Of a stretch of 36,647 nucleotides of DNA, positions 6,169-13,619 are shown in pieces; positions within the stretch are counted from its first letter, which is position 1; each line of letters starts with the position of its first letter. The stretch lies in assembly GCA_963974055.1 (NCBI GenBank), contig CAXBCP010000042.1, positions 1 through 36,647 of the forward strand. Reading direction: 5' to 3'. Both the position numbers and the translations under genes were made by a program. Source of the stretch: CAXBCP01 sp963974055. Its GTDB lineage: Bacteria; Pseudomonadota; Alphaproteobacteria; MPNO01; UBA830. Under the pieces are notes generated by a model that did no database searches, was not told where the DNA came from, and saw nothing but the letters and a program-made list of their open reading frames with translations.

Positions 6169-8774
6169 TGGCCGGTCCGCGCAGCGGCGGCGGCGAAAGC
6201 ACCGATCCGTTCGCCCGCCTGATGCGGGCCGTGGTGGGATACGCCCAGGCCGCGCCGTGGGTGGTGCTGGCCGGGGCGCTGCTGCTGTCGGCGGTGTCCG
6301 GGGTATACGTCGCGCGCAATCTCAAGGTCGATACCGATACCGCCGGGATGATCTCGGACGATCTGCCGTTCCGGCAGCATTTCAAGGCGTTCCGCCATGC
6401 GTTTCCGGCGCTGTCGGACAATGTCGCAATCGTCATAGATGCAGACCTGCCCGACCGCGCCGACGAGGCGGCGGAAATTCTGGCCGGCAGGCTGCGGGCG
6501 GACCGCGAAAATTTCCCGCTGGTGTTCTCGCCCGAGACCAACCCGTTTTTCGTCCGCAACGGGCTGCTCTATCTGGACCGCGAAGAGCTTGTCCGGCTTG
6601 CCGACGATATTGCCGAATCCCAGGCCTTTCTGGTGAAGCTTGCCGCCGATCCGTCCCTGCGCGGCCTGAACGCGGTGCTCGGCGATGCCGTCGACGGGGC
6701 CGACGAGCCCGGACAGGTGGCCCGGATCGCCACGGTCCTCGACAGTTTGTCGGCGGTCGCCGCCGCCGTCGCGGAGGGCAAACCCGGCGTGCTGTCGTGG
6801 CGGGGGCTGATCGGCGGGCAAACCGGCGACGGCACCAACCGGCGGATCATCGTGACGAAACCCCGCGTCGATTTCGGATCGCTCGCCCCGGCGGCGGAAT
6901 CCATGTCGCGCATCCGGAAAATGGCGGCCGAGGCCGGTTTGACCCCCGACAACGGCGTCACGGTGCGGCTGACCGGCGGGGTGGTCATTTCGACCGAAGA
7001 ACTTGAAAGCGTTACCAGCGGGGCGGCGAATGCCGGGGTGGTCAGCCTCGTCCTGGTCACGATATTGCTCGCCTGGGGAATCCGTTCGCTGCGGCTCGTG
7101 CTCGCGATTCTCGCGGCGCTCGTGGCGGGGCTTGTCTGGACTGCCGGTTTCACCACCCTGGCGATCGGTCATCTCAATCTCGTCTCGGTCGCGTTTGCAG
7201 TGCTGTTTATCGGGCTCGGCGTCGATTTCGGCATTCATTTCGCCCTCCGGTTTCGCGAGGAACGGCTCGGCGCCGGCGACCAGCGCGAGGTGCTGCGGCG
7301 GACGGGGACCGGTCTGTCGGCGCCGCTCGGCCTGTGCGCCGTCGCGGCGGCGATATCGTTCTTTTCCTTCGTGCCGACGGATTATCGCGGGCTTTCCGAA
7401 CTGGGGCTGATTGCCGGGGTCGGCATGTTTATCGCTTTTGCCGCGACGTTCACGGTGATCCCGGCCTTCCTGACGCTGCTGCCGCCGCCCGCGCCCGCGG
7501 TGGCGCCGTCGCCGCGGCCGCCCGGTCTGCCGGACCGGCGTATTGCGATCGTCGCGCTCGTCGCCGGCGGCGCCGCGATCGTCGCCGTGCCGTTTGCGGA
7601 ATTCGATCTCGACCCGATAAAGCTGCGCGATCCGTCGACCGAATCCGTCCGCACGTTCCGCGACCTTGCGGCGACGGCCGGGTCGTCGCCGTACACGATC
7701 GAATTGCTGGTGTCGTCCCTGTCAGGCGCCTATGCGCTGACCGGCAGGCTGCGGGGGCTGCCCGAGGTCGAAAAGACGGTCACGGCCACCGATCTGGTGC
7801 CGAACGAGCAAAAGGAAAAGCTCGCGATTATCGACGATCTGAATATTTTCCTGGCGCCTTTGCGGATCGACAAGACGGCAGAGAAACCCGACGCCGCCGA
7901 ACGGGACACGGCGTTTGCCGCATTGCGGGCGACGCTGGCAAAGGGCGCCGGGCGGGACCTCGCGGATCTTGCGACATCGGCGGCGAAGTTCAATGCCAGC
8001 CTCGCGCGGCTCGACGATGCCCAAAAACGATCCGCGTTCGAAGAGGGGGTTTTCCGGTATTTCACGCCGCAGATCGACCGGCTGAAACGCACGCTGGATG
8101 CCGGGCCGGTGTCGCTGAAGGACCTGCCGCCGGAAATCCTCGAACGCTACCTGTCGCCCAACGGGCGCGCCCGGGTCCAGGTCTATCCCAGCGAGAATCT
8201 CGAAAACCCGGAATCCTTGCGCCGTTTCGTCGAGGCGGTGCGGACGGTCGCCCCCAATGCGACGGACAGCCCCGTCGAAATCCTCGAATCCGGGCGCGCG
8301 GTGGTGAATTCGGTCGTGACCGCGGCCCTGATTTCGGTGGTTGCCGTATCGCTGATGGTGTTTGCGGTGCTGCGCTCGGCGCGGGACACGTTGCTGGTTC
8401 TGATCCCGCTTCTGCTCGCGGCGCTTTATACGGTTGCGGCGACGGTCGTGCTGTCCATGCCGTTCAATTTCGCCAATGTCATCGTGCTGCCGTTGCTGAT
8501 GGGGCTCGGCGTCGCCAACGGCATTCATCTTGTGTCGCGCGCGCGGGAGGAACATTCCGGCGCCGCCGCATTTTCGACCACCACGCCGCGGGCGGTGATT
8601 TTCAGCTCGCTGACGACGATCGCATCGTTCGGGAGCCTGGCGGTATCGAGCCACCGGGGCACCGCAAGCATGGGCGAACTGCTGGTGCTGTCGATCAGCC
8701 TGACATTGCTGTGCACGCTGGTCGTTCTGCCGTCGCTGATGCGGCTTTGGCCAAAGGCAGAGAGCACTCAATGA
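6168..8774 (+). CDS. hpnN: HpnN-type RND hopanoid transporter
   Basis: An 868-aa MMPL/RND-superfamily protein that I recognise as the hopanoid-biosynthesis-associated HpnN type. HpnN proteins move hopanoids from the inner towards the outer membrane. The architecture is two repeats, each with one membrane helix (first about 31-50), a large periplasmic loop, then five helices. The first repeat has the conserved GVDFGIH segment in its fourth-helix region (about 351-357). The equivalent in the second repeat is GVANGIH (about 780-786), so the acidic residue is present only once. The length matches the family (about 860-880). It overlaps the upstream gene by 1 nt and the downstream gene by 4 nt (ATGA). 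The linked HpnA supports the hopanoid assignment. Confidence 0.88.
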   Translation: MAGPRSGGGESTDPFARLMRAVVGYAQAAPWVVLAGALLLSAVSGVYVARNLKVDTDTAGMISDDLPFRQHFKAFRHAFPALSDNVAIVIDADLPDRADEAAEILAGRLRADRENFPLVFSPETNPFFVRNGLLYLDREELVRLADDIAESQAFLVKLAADPSLRGLNAVLGDAVDGADEPGQVARIATVLDSLSAVAAAVAEGKPGVLSWRGLIGGQTGDGTNRRIIVTKPRVDFGSLAPAAESMSRIRKMAAEAGLTPDNGVTVRLTGGVVISTEELESVTSGAANAGVVSLVLVTILLAWGIRSLRLVLAILAALVAGLVWTAGFTTLAIGHLNLVSVAFAVLFIGLGVDFGIHFALRFREERLGAGDQREVLRRTGTGLSAPLGLCAVAAAISFFSFVPTDYRGLSELGLIAGVGMFIAFAATFTVIPAFLTLLPPPAPAVAPSPRPPGLPDRRIAIVALVAGGAAIVAVPFAEFDLDPIKLRDPSTESVRTFRDLAATAGSSPYTIELLVSSLSGAYALTGRLRGLPEVEKTVTATDLVPNEQKEKLAIIDDLNIFLAPLRIDKTAEKPDAAERDTAFAALRATLAKGAGRDLADLATSAAKFNASLARLDDAQKRSAFEEGVFRYFTPQIDRLKRTLDAGPVSLKDLPPEILERYLSPNGRARVQVYPSENLENPESLRRFVEAVRTVAPNATDSPVEILESGRAVVNSVVTAALISVVAVSLMVFAVLRSARDTLLVLIPLLLAALYTVAATVVLSMPFNFANVIVLPLLMGLGVANGIHLVSRAREEHSGAAAFSTTTPRAVIFSSLTTIASFGSLAVSSHRGTASMGELLVLSISLTLLCTLVVLPSLMRLWPKAESTQ

Positions 8775-9400
8775 CCGAGAAATTACCCGGACAGTCGATC
8801 CCCTACGACCAGGCGATCTGCGCGATCCTCGTTCGCCCTCTGGTCAATACGCCGGTAACGCCGAACCATATTACGACGCTCAGTCTGATCCTCGGACTTG
8901 CCGCCTCTGCCCTGTTCGCATGGGGCGAAGGTGCAGCGCCGCTCTGGGCGGCGGTCCTGGTGACGGTGGCCCGGTTTATCGATCACATGGACGGCGAACT
9001 GGCGCGGCAAAGCGGCAGGGTTTCGCCGATCGGGGCGATGTACGATTCGATGACCGGATCGGCGTGCTACGCGACGATGTTCCTCGGTATGGGATATGCC
9101 GAATGGCGGCACGGTGCGGGCGACTGGGTGCTTTGGTTCGCCATCATTTCGACGGTCCTGATCGTGATCAACATGCTGCTGCAGACCAGGGTTGAAAACT
9201 GGAGCGGGACGGCCCCCGATCCCTATCCCCAGGTCGGCCGGTTCGAGGCGGAAGACGGAATCTATCTTATACTGCCGATCGTCTGGCTGACGGGCACATG
9301 GTGGTTTTTTCTGATCGGGACGATCGGGACGATGATTTTTACGGTGATCAGTATCAAGGGCCTGTTGCGCGAATTACGCAAACCGGAAGGGCAGGGATAA
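8771..9400 (+). CDS. CDP-alcohol phosphatidyltransferase-like protein 2
   Basis: A 209-aa membrane protein, a paralogue of the gene at 5503-6168 (shared YDQ, TPN, DHxDGExAR). The family motif is present with Asp71, Asp74, Gly75, Ala78, Arg79, Gly88 and Asp92, but the fourth aspartate position is Gly96. Both paralogues therefore retain the metal/CDP-binding aspartates and lack the proposed catalytic base. Hydrophobic segments lie around residues 33-52, 56-70, 110-130 and near the C-terminus. ATG 8771 overlaps the hpnN stop (ATGA), and hpnA follows after 4 bp, so it is firmly embedded in the hopanoid operon. It may form a pair with the first paralogue or act on a different alcohol; the sequence does not say which. 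Confidence 0.85.
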   Translation: MTEKLPGQSIPYDQAICAILVRPLVNTPVTPNHITTLSLILGLAASALFAWGEGAAPLWAAVLVTVARFIDHMDGELARQSGRVSPIGAMYDSMTGSACYATMFLGMGYAEWRHGAGDWVLWFAIISTVLIVINMLLQTRVENWSGTAPDPYPQVGRFEAEDGIYLILPIVWLTGTWWFFLIGTIGTMIFTVISIKGLLRELRKPEGQG

Positions 9401-9404
9401 ACGA

Positions 9405-10397
9405 ATGCGTGCTTTGGTAACCGGGACTTCCGGGTTTGTCGGCTCCGCCGTGGCACGGCGACTGGCAGTGGACGGTCACGATATCCGCGTGCTGATGCGC
9501 CCGACCAGCGACCGGCGGAACGTTGCCGGCATGGATGCGGAAATCGTCGAAGGCGACCTGTCCGATCCGCAATCCCTGAAGGCTGCGGTGCGGGGCTGCG
9601 ATTCGGTGTTTCACGTCGCCGCGGATTACCGTCTCTGGGTGCCCGACGGCGGGGCGTCCATGTACCGGGCGAATGTCGACGGCAGCCGGGACCTGATCCG
9701 CGCCGCCTGCGAGGCCGGGGTCGGCCGTTTCGTCTATACCAGCTCGGTGGCGGTGCTGTATCCGCTGCCCGGCACCGAGATCGCCGACGAAACCGCGGCC
9801 GCGACGGTCGGCGACATGGTCAGCCACTACAAGAAATCCAAGTTCCTGGCCGAAGAGGCCGTCATGAAGCTGGTGCGCGAGGAATCGGCGCCGGTGGTGA
9901 TCGTCAACCCGTCGGCGCCGTTCGGGCCGCGCGACATCAAGCCGACGCCGACCGGGCGGATCGTGATCGACGCCGCAAAGGGCCGGATGCCCGCCTATCT
10001 CGATACCGGGCTGAACGCGGTTCATGTCGACGACGTCGCGGAAGGTCACATGCTCGCCTATGACAAGGGCGAAATCGGCGAACGCTACATCCTCGGCGGC
10101 GACAACATCACCCTGCGCGACATCATCCAGACCGTGACCGACTATGTCGGGCGCAGCGGCCCGTGGCTGAAACTGCCGCAGAAGCCGCTCTACCCGGTGG
10201 CCTGGGCGGCCGAGATGGTGGCCCGTATCACGGGCCGCGAACCCGTGGTGACGGTGGACGCGCTGCGGATGGCGGCAAAGCATATGTACTATTCGTCGGA
10301 CAAGGCGCGGGAAAAGCTCGGCTATGCGCCGCGCCCGGCGCGCCAGGCGCTGACGGATTCGGTCGACTGGTTCCGCGCGAACGGCTACCTGGACTAG
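9405..10397 (+). CDS. hpnA: hopanoid-associated sugar epimerase HpnA
   Basis: A 330-aa extended SDR/NAD-dependent epimerase of the HpnA type. It has the extended-SDR cofactor motif GTSGFVG (7-13), the conserved DLSD at 51-54, the catalytic-type Ser in YTSSVAV (113-114) and YKKSK (Tyr142, Lys146). HpnA-like proteins recur in hopanoid clusters and are predicted to process a nucleotide sugar or a hopanoid side-chain sugar; their exact reaction is not established. The ATG lies 4 bp after the previous stop with AGGGCAGGG upstream. As the last gene of the run it supports assigning the two CDP-alcohol phosphotransferase-like proteins to hopanoid or associated lipid chemistry. It is convergent with the FAD monooxygenase gene 21 bp away, with no obvious terminator between them. 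Confidence 0.88.
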   Translation: MRALVTGTSGFVGSAVARRLAVDGHDIRVLMRPTSDRRNVAGMDAEIVEGDLSDPQSLKAAVRGCDSVFHVAADYRLWVPDGGASMYRANVDGSRDLIRAACEAGVGRFVYTSSVAVLYPLPGTEIADETAAATVGDMVSHYKKSKFLAEEAVMKLVREESAPVVIVNPSAPFGPRDIKPTPTGRIVIDAAKGRMPAYLDTGLNAVHVDDVAEGHMLAYDKGEIGERYILGGDNITLRDIIQTVTDYVGRSGPWLKLPQKPLYPVAWAAEMVARITGREPVVTVDALRMAAKHMYYSSDKAREKLGYAPRPARQALTDSVDWFRANGYLD

Positions 10398-10418
10398 CCT
10401 CCGGCCGCTGCGGCGCGC

Positions 10419-11636
10419 CTATTCGATCGTTTCTTCCTTGCGGACGCTGTCGAGCAGGGACGACCGCATCAGCCATGCCTTCGCCTTGGCCGGGTCTTCG
10501 GCGTTTTCCCGCAGCACCTGCTGGTTCTTCCGGATCGCCTCGGGGTCTTTTTCCTCGATCCGTTTCTTGTTCTCGATGGTCACGCTTTGCAGGAATTCGG
10601 TCGCCAGCTGGTGGCGCTGGCGATGGTAGCGTTCGAACACGTCTTCCCTGGCCCGTCCGAACCACACGTCGCCGATCTTTCCGGTGATGTTCATGCAGTC
10701 GTGAATGCCGGTGTTCAGTCCCAGCCCGCCCAGGGGATTGTTGAGATGCGCGGCATCGCCCGCCAGGAAGATGCGCTCGATCCGGAACCGGTCGGCGACC
10801 CGCTGGTTCACGGCATACAGGTTGCGGTGCAGGATGTCGGTGTGATCCATGTCGGACCGCAGGCCCTTGATGCGCTGGCTGACGCCGTCGTCGGACAGCA
10901 GGTCTTCGTCCTTTTCGTGGCCCTGCGTCGGGAACAGGGTGCGCCAGATGCCCTGGTCTTCGTCGCCCGGCACCTTGAAAACGGCGCACCATTCGGTCGG
11001 GTCCATTACGTAATTGCGGTTCAGGTAGCCGTCGCTGTCGGCAAAATCGTGCAGCGAGGTAAGAACCAGGAACCGCTCTTCCCAGGTGAACCCCGACATG
11101 AAAACGCCAAGCCCGATCCGGATCGTCGACCGGCCGCCGTCGCAGGCCAGCAGGTACCGGCCGTCGACCCTGTCCATCTCGCCGTCGGCATTCTCATAGA
11201 CAACCGTGACGCCTTCATAGTCCTGGGAAAAGGCCGTTACGTTCGCACCGAGGCGGATATCCGCGATATCGTATGTGCCGACCGCCGCGATCGCGTCCCG
11301 CGTCAGCTTCCACTGTTCGTACTGAATGGCGAACGGAAAATCGGTTTCGTCGGCGATGTGCTTCATGTCGAAAACCGCGACGATGTCCTGGGTCTTGCGG
11401 TCGCGGAACTGGAAGGCCGGCGCGTGCAGTCCGCGCTCGACAATGCCGTCGGCAAGGCCGAGACGGTGGAGCATTTCGAGGGTCGACGGATGAACGGTCG
11501 CGGCGCGCGGGTCCTTGGGCGGCGTCTCGAAGGATTCGAGAACCGTCACCGGAATGCCCTGTTGGACCAGGGCGAGGGCGGCGACCATGCCGACCGGCCC
11601 GCCGCCGCAGATTATGACGCGATCTTTGTTATTCAT
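10419..11636 (-). CDS. FAD-dependent monooxygenase (PheA/TfdB type)
   Basis: A 405-aa group A flavoprotein monooxygenase. FAD-binding motifs are in order: GGGPVG (11-16), the DG motif at Asp166-Gly167 in LLACDGGRS, and the GD motif at Gly293-Asp294 in LAGDAAHLNNPLGGLGLNTG. Enzymes of this kind hydroxylate aromatic or heterocyclic substrates using NAD(P)H and O2. It lacks the long C-terminal thioredoxin-like domain seen in phenol hydroxylases. It lies 71 bp after the uracil phosphoribosyltransferase gene on the same strand, with GGAGA before the ATG, so it may be the last gene of the uracil-catabolism run; the wider gap also permits an independent promoter. The substrate is unknown. Confidence 0.87.
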   Translation of the reverse strand: MNNKDRVIICGGGPVGMVAALALVQQGIPVTVLESFETPPKDPRAATVHPSTLEMLHRLGLADGIVERGLHAPAFQFRDRKTQDIVAVFDMKHIADETDFPFAIQYEQWKLTRDAIAAVGTYDIADIRLGANVTAFSQDYEGVTVVYENADGEMDRVDGRYLLACDGGRSTIRIGLGVFMSGFTWEERFLVLTSLHDFADSDGYLNRNYVMDPTEWCAVFKVPGDEDQGIWRTLFPTQGHEKDEDLLSDDGVSQRIKGLRSDMDHTDILHRNLYAVNQRVADRFRIERIFLAGDAAHLNNPLGGLGLNTGIHDCMNITGKIGDVWFGRAREDVFERYHRQRHQLATEFLQSVTIENKKRIEEKDPEAIRKNQQVLRENAEDPAKAKAWLMRSSLLDSVRKEETIE

Positions 11637-11707
11637 ACCCTGTGTCTCCAGCCGGTTTCTGCAGGGTCAGGTTTAGCAGAATATCCGCGCGAATGTTCCC
11701 GGATGCG

Positions 11708-12364
11708 TCATTTGGTCCCGTACATCCGGTCGCCGGCATCGCCGAGACCCGGGCGGATATAGGCATGGTCGTCCAGCTGGCGGTCGACCGCCGCGGTGAT
11801 GACCGGCACGTCCGGATGCGCTTTGGTGAAGACCGCCAGGCCTTCGGGGGCCGCGACGACGCAGACGAACTTGATCCGGGTCGCGCCGGCCTGCTTTATG
11901 CGGTGGACCGCCGCGGTCGCCGAGCCGCCGGTGGCGAGCATCGGATCAACGACGATGCACAGCCGGTCTTCGAGCCGCTCCGGAAACTTGATGTAGTATT
12001 CCACCGGCACATGGGTGTCCGGGTCGCGGTAGAGCCCGATATGGCCGACCCCCGCCGTCGGCATCAGGTCGAGCATGCCGTCCAGCAGGCCGTTGCCGGC
12101 CCGCAGGATCGAGACAAGGCACAGCTTGCTGCCGTCGATTGCCGCACCGGTCGTGGATTCGAGGGGCGTGTCGATCTCGACCGTATCGACCTGCATGTCG
12201 CGGCAGACCTCATAGGCCAGCAACAGGCTGATTTCGCGCAGGACATCGCGGAACCTGGCGGATTCGGTGTTGCGGTCGCGGATCAGGGCGAGCTTGTGCT
12301 GCACCAGCGGGTGATTGACGATTTCGACGGAGGCGTTGGTATTCCTATCGATCGGGTTGGTCAC
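11708..12364 (-). CDS. upp: uracil phosphoribosyltransferase
   Basis: A 218-aa UPRT that makes UMP from uracil and PRPP. The PRPP loop DPMLATGGS spans residues 140-148, and the uracil-binding C-terminus GDAGDRMYGTK is intact. I chose a GTG start at 12364: AAGGAAG lies just upstream and the resulting length matches the family. An ATG further upstream (12487) would run through the end of the URC4 gene and is unlikely. It follows URC4 by 10 bp. In the yeast URC pathway UPRT (URC6) is a required step and uracil is degraded by way of a uridine nucleotide, so placement in an operon with URC1 and URC4 points to a catabolic rather than purely salvage role here. Confidence 0.92.
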   Translation of the reverse strand: MTNPIDRNTNASVEIVNHPLVQHKLALIRDRNTESARFRDVLREISLLLAYEVCRDMQVDTVEIDTPLESTTGAAIDGSKLCLVSILRAGNGLLDGMLDLMPTAGVGHIGLYRDPDTHVPVEYYIKFPERLEDRLCIVVDPMLATGGSATAAVHRIKQAGATRIKFVCVVAAPEGLAVFTKAHPDVPVITAAVDRQLDDHAYIRPGLGDAGDRMYGTK

Positions 12365-12374
12365 TGTGTCTTCC

Positions 12375-13619
12375 TTAAAATACGGTTGCGTCGCTTTGGA
12401 TGTCGATCGGCGGCCCGCCGCCGGGTCTTTTTTCGGCGGCGATGCGCCGTCCCGCCGTCCAGGTGCCGCCCTGGAGAACGCTTGCAAGCGGCAGGCGGTC
12501 GGCGGTCACGCCCAGCGCCGCCCGGACGTCGGCGGCGATCCGGTCGAGCAGGGCGACGGTCAGGGCCCGCCATTCGACGATCAGCGGGCTGCCCGGTTCA
12601 TGCGCCGAATGCGCGTCGTCCGGGTTTTTCAGGGTCAGCACGCCGCTGTCGACGAAAAGGCCGCCATTGCGGTATTCGGCCAGGCCGGTCAGGCCGTCGA
12701 GATCGCGCACCTGCGCGCCCGCCTGCTGAATCGGTTCGATCAGCGAATAGGACAGCCACTGCGACAGCTTGTGGAACGGCACGATGCCGGTCGTCGCGTC
12801 CGGCCGCACGATGGCCGGGTGGCGCCCGACATCGCCGAGCGGCATGCCGTCGAGCCGGACCGGGGACGGCCAGATCGGCATCAGGTTGTCGAGCAGCGCG
12901 ATCAGGATATCGCGCGCCTGCAGTTCTTTCCGTTCCGCCAGCGCCGTGACGAGATGACCGGGACGGACGGCGCCGTCGCGGCCGAAGACCGCTGCGGCCG
13001 TCCCGACGGTTTCGCCGAGACGCTGGAGCAATCCGGCGCGCTGATCCAGTCCGACCAGCGGATTGTCCGGCCCGACCTGAAAGGCCTCGCCGAGCTGCGC
13101 CGCGGTGAGCGCCGCCAGCGCGGATGCATCGGCACGCAGCGGATCGTCCGGATCGGCGCTGAGCAGGCCGGATTCGAACAGGCGAAGACTGGCAAGCGCC
13201 AGACCCTCCGACCGGCCGAGCCGCAGGCCGGTTTCCGCATCGGTATATTCCCAGTCCGGTCCCGCGCCGGCATCGAGCAGCACCGATACGATCGCAAGAT
13301 CGCCGGCCGCGGCGGCCAGGGCGGATCCGCCGAGATTGCGCCGTTCGGCCCGCTGCGCCCACAAATCGGCGCCGCCGAATTCGAAATGGCGCCAGCGGCT
13401 GTGAAACGGCACGTCCAGTGTCGGGTAGTTGGTCCGGATTTCCGCGACAACCCGCGCCGCCGCGGCGTCCATTGCCGTCATGTCGACGGCGAAGGCGTCA
13501 AGCCCGCCGCCGAGACCGGCGTCGAGAATTTCGCCGCACCGGTCGCGCACGGCTTCGGGAGTCAGCAAACCCCGGACGGCGGTTGCGTCCGGGGCGGTCG
13601 CGGGGGCCGCTTCGGTCAC
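12375..13619 (-). CDS. URC4/Urg3 family protein (DUF1688), uracil catabolism
   Basis: A 414-aa protein that I recognise as the URC4/Urg3 (DUF1688) family, required for the second pyrimidine-degradation pathway described in Lachancea kluyveri; its biochemical step is not well defined. Typical features are RWRHFEFGG, GTAAAVFGRDGAVRPGH, FHKLSQWLSYSLIEP and the C-terminal EWRALTVALLDRIA. I chose a GTG start at 13619, which overlaps the URC1 stop as GTGA, giving translational coupling; the in-frame ATG 95 codons upstream lies inside URC1 and would add a low-complexity Arg-rich shadow. The UPRT gene follows after 10 bp. No transmembrane segment or signal peptide is visible, so it is probably cytoplasmic. 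Confidence 0.88.
   Translation of the reverse strand: MTEAAPATAPDATAVRGLLTPEAVRDRCGEILDAGLGGGLDAFAVDMTAMDAAAARVVAEIRTNYPTLDVPFHSRWRHFEFGGADLWAQRAERRNLGGSALAAAAGDLAIVSVLLDAGAGPDWEYTDAETGLRLGRSEGLALASLRLFESGLLSADPDDPLRADASALAALTAAQLGEAFQVGPDNPLVGLDQRAGLLQRLGETVGTAAAVFGRDGAVRPGHLVTALAERKELQARDILIALLDNLMPIWPSPVRLDGMPLGDVGRHPAIVRPDATTGIVPFHKLSQWLSYSLIEPIQQAGAQVRDLDGLTGLAEYRNGGLFVDSGVLTLKNPDDAHSAHEPGSPLIVEWRALTVALLDRIAADVRAALGVTADRLPLASVLQGGTWTAGRRIAAEKRPGGGPPIDIQSDATVF

Noticed and set aside
12365..12487. A longer N-terminus for uracil phosphoribosyltransferase starting at 12487
   Set aside because: The extension is translated from inside URC4 in another frame, is not conserved in character, and lacks a ribosome site, unlike the GTG at 12364.
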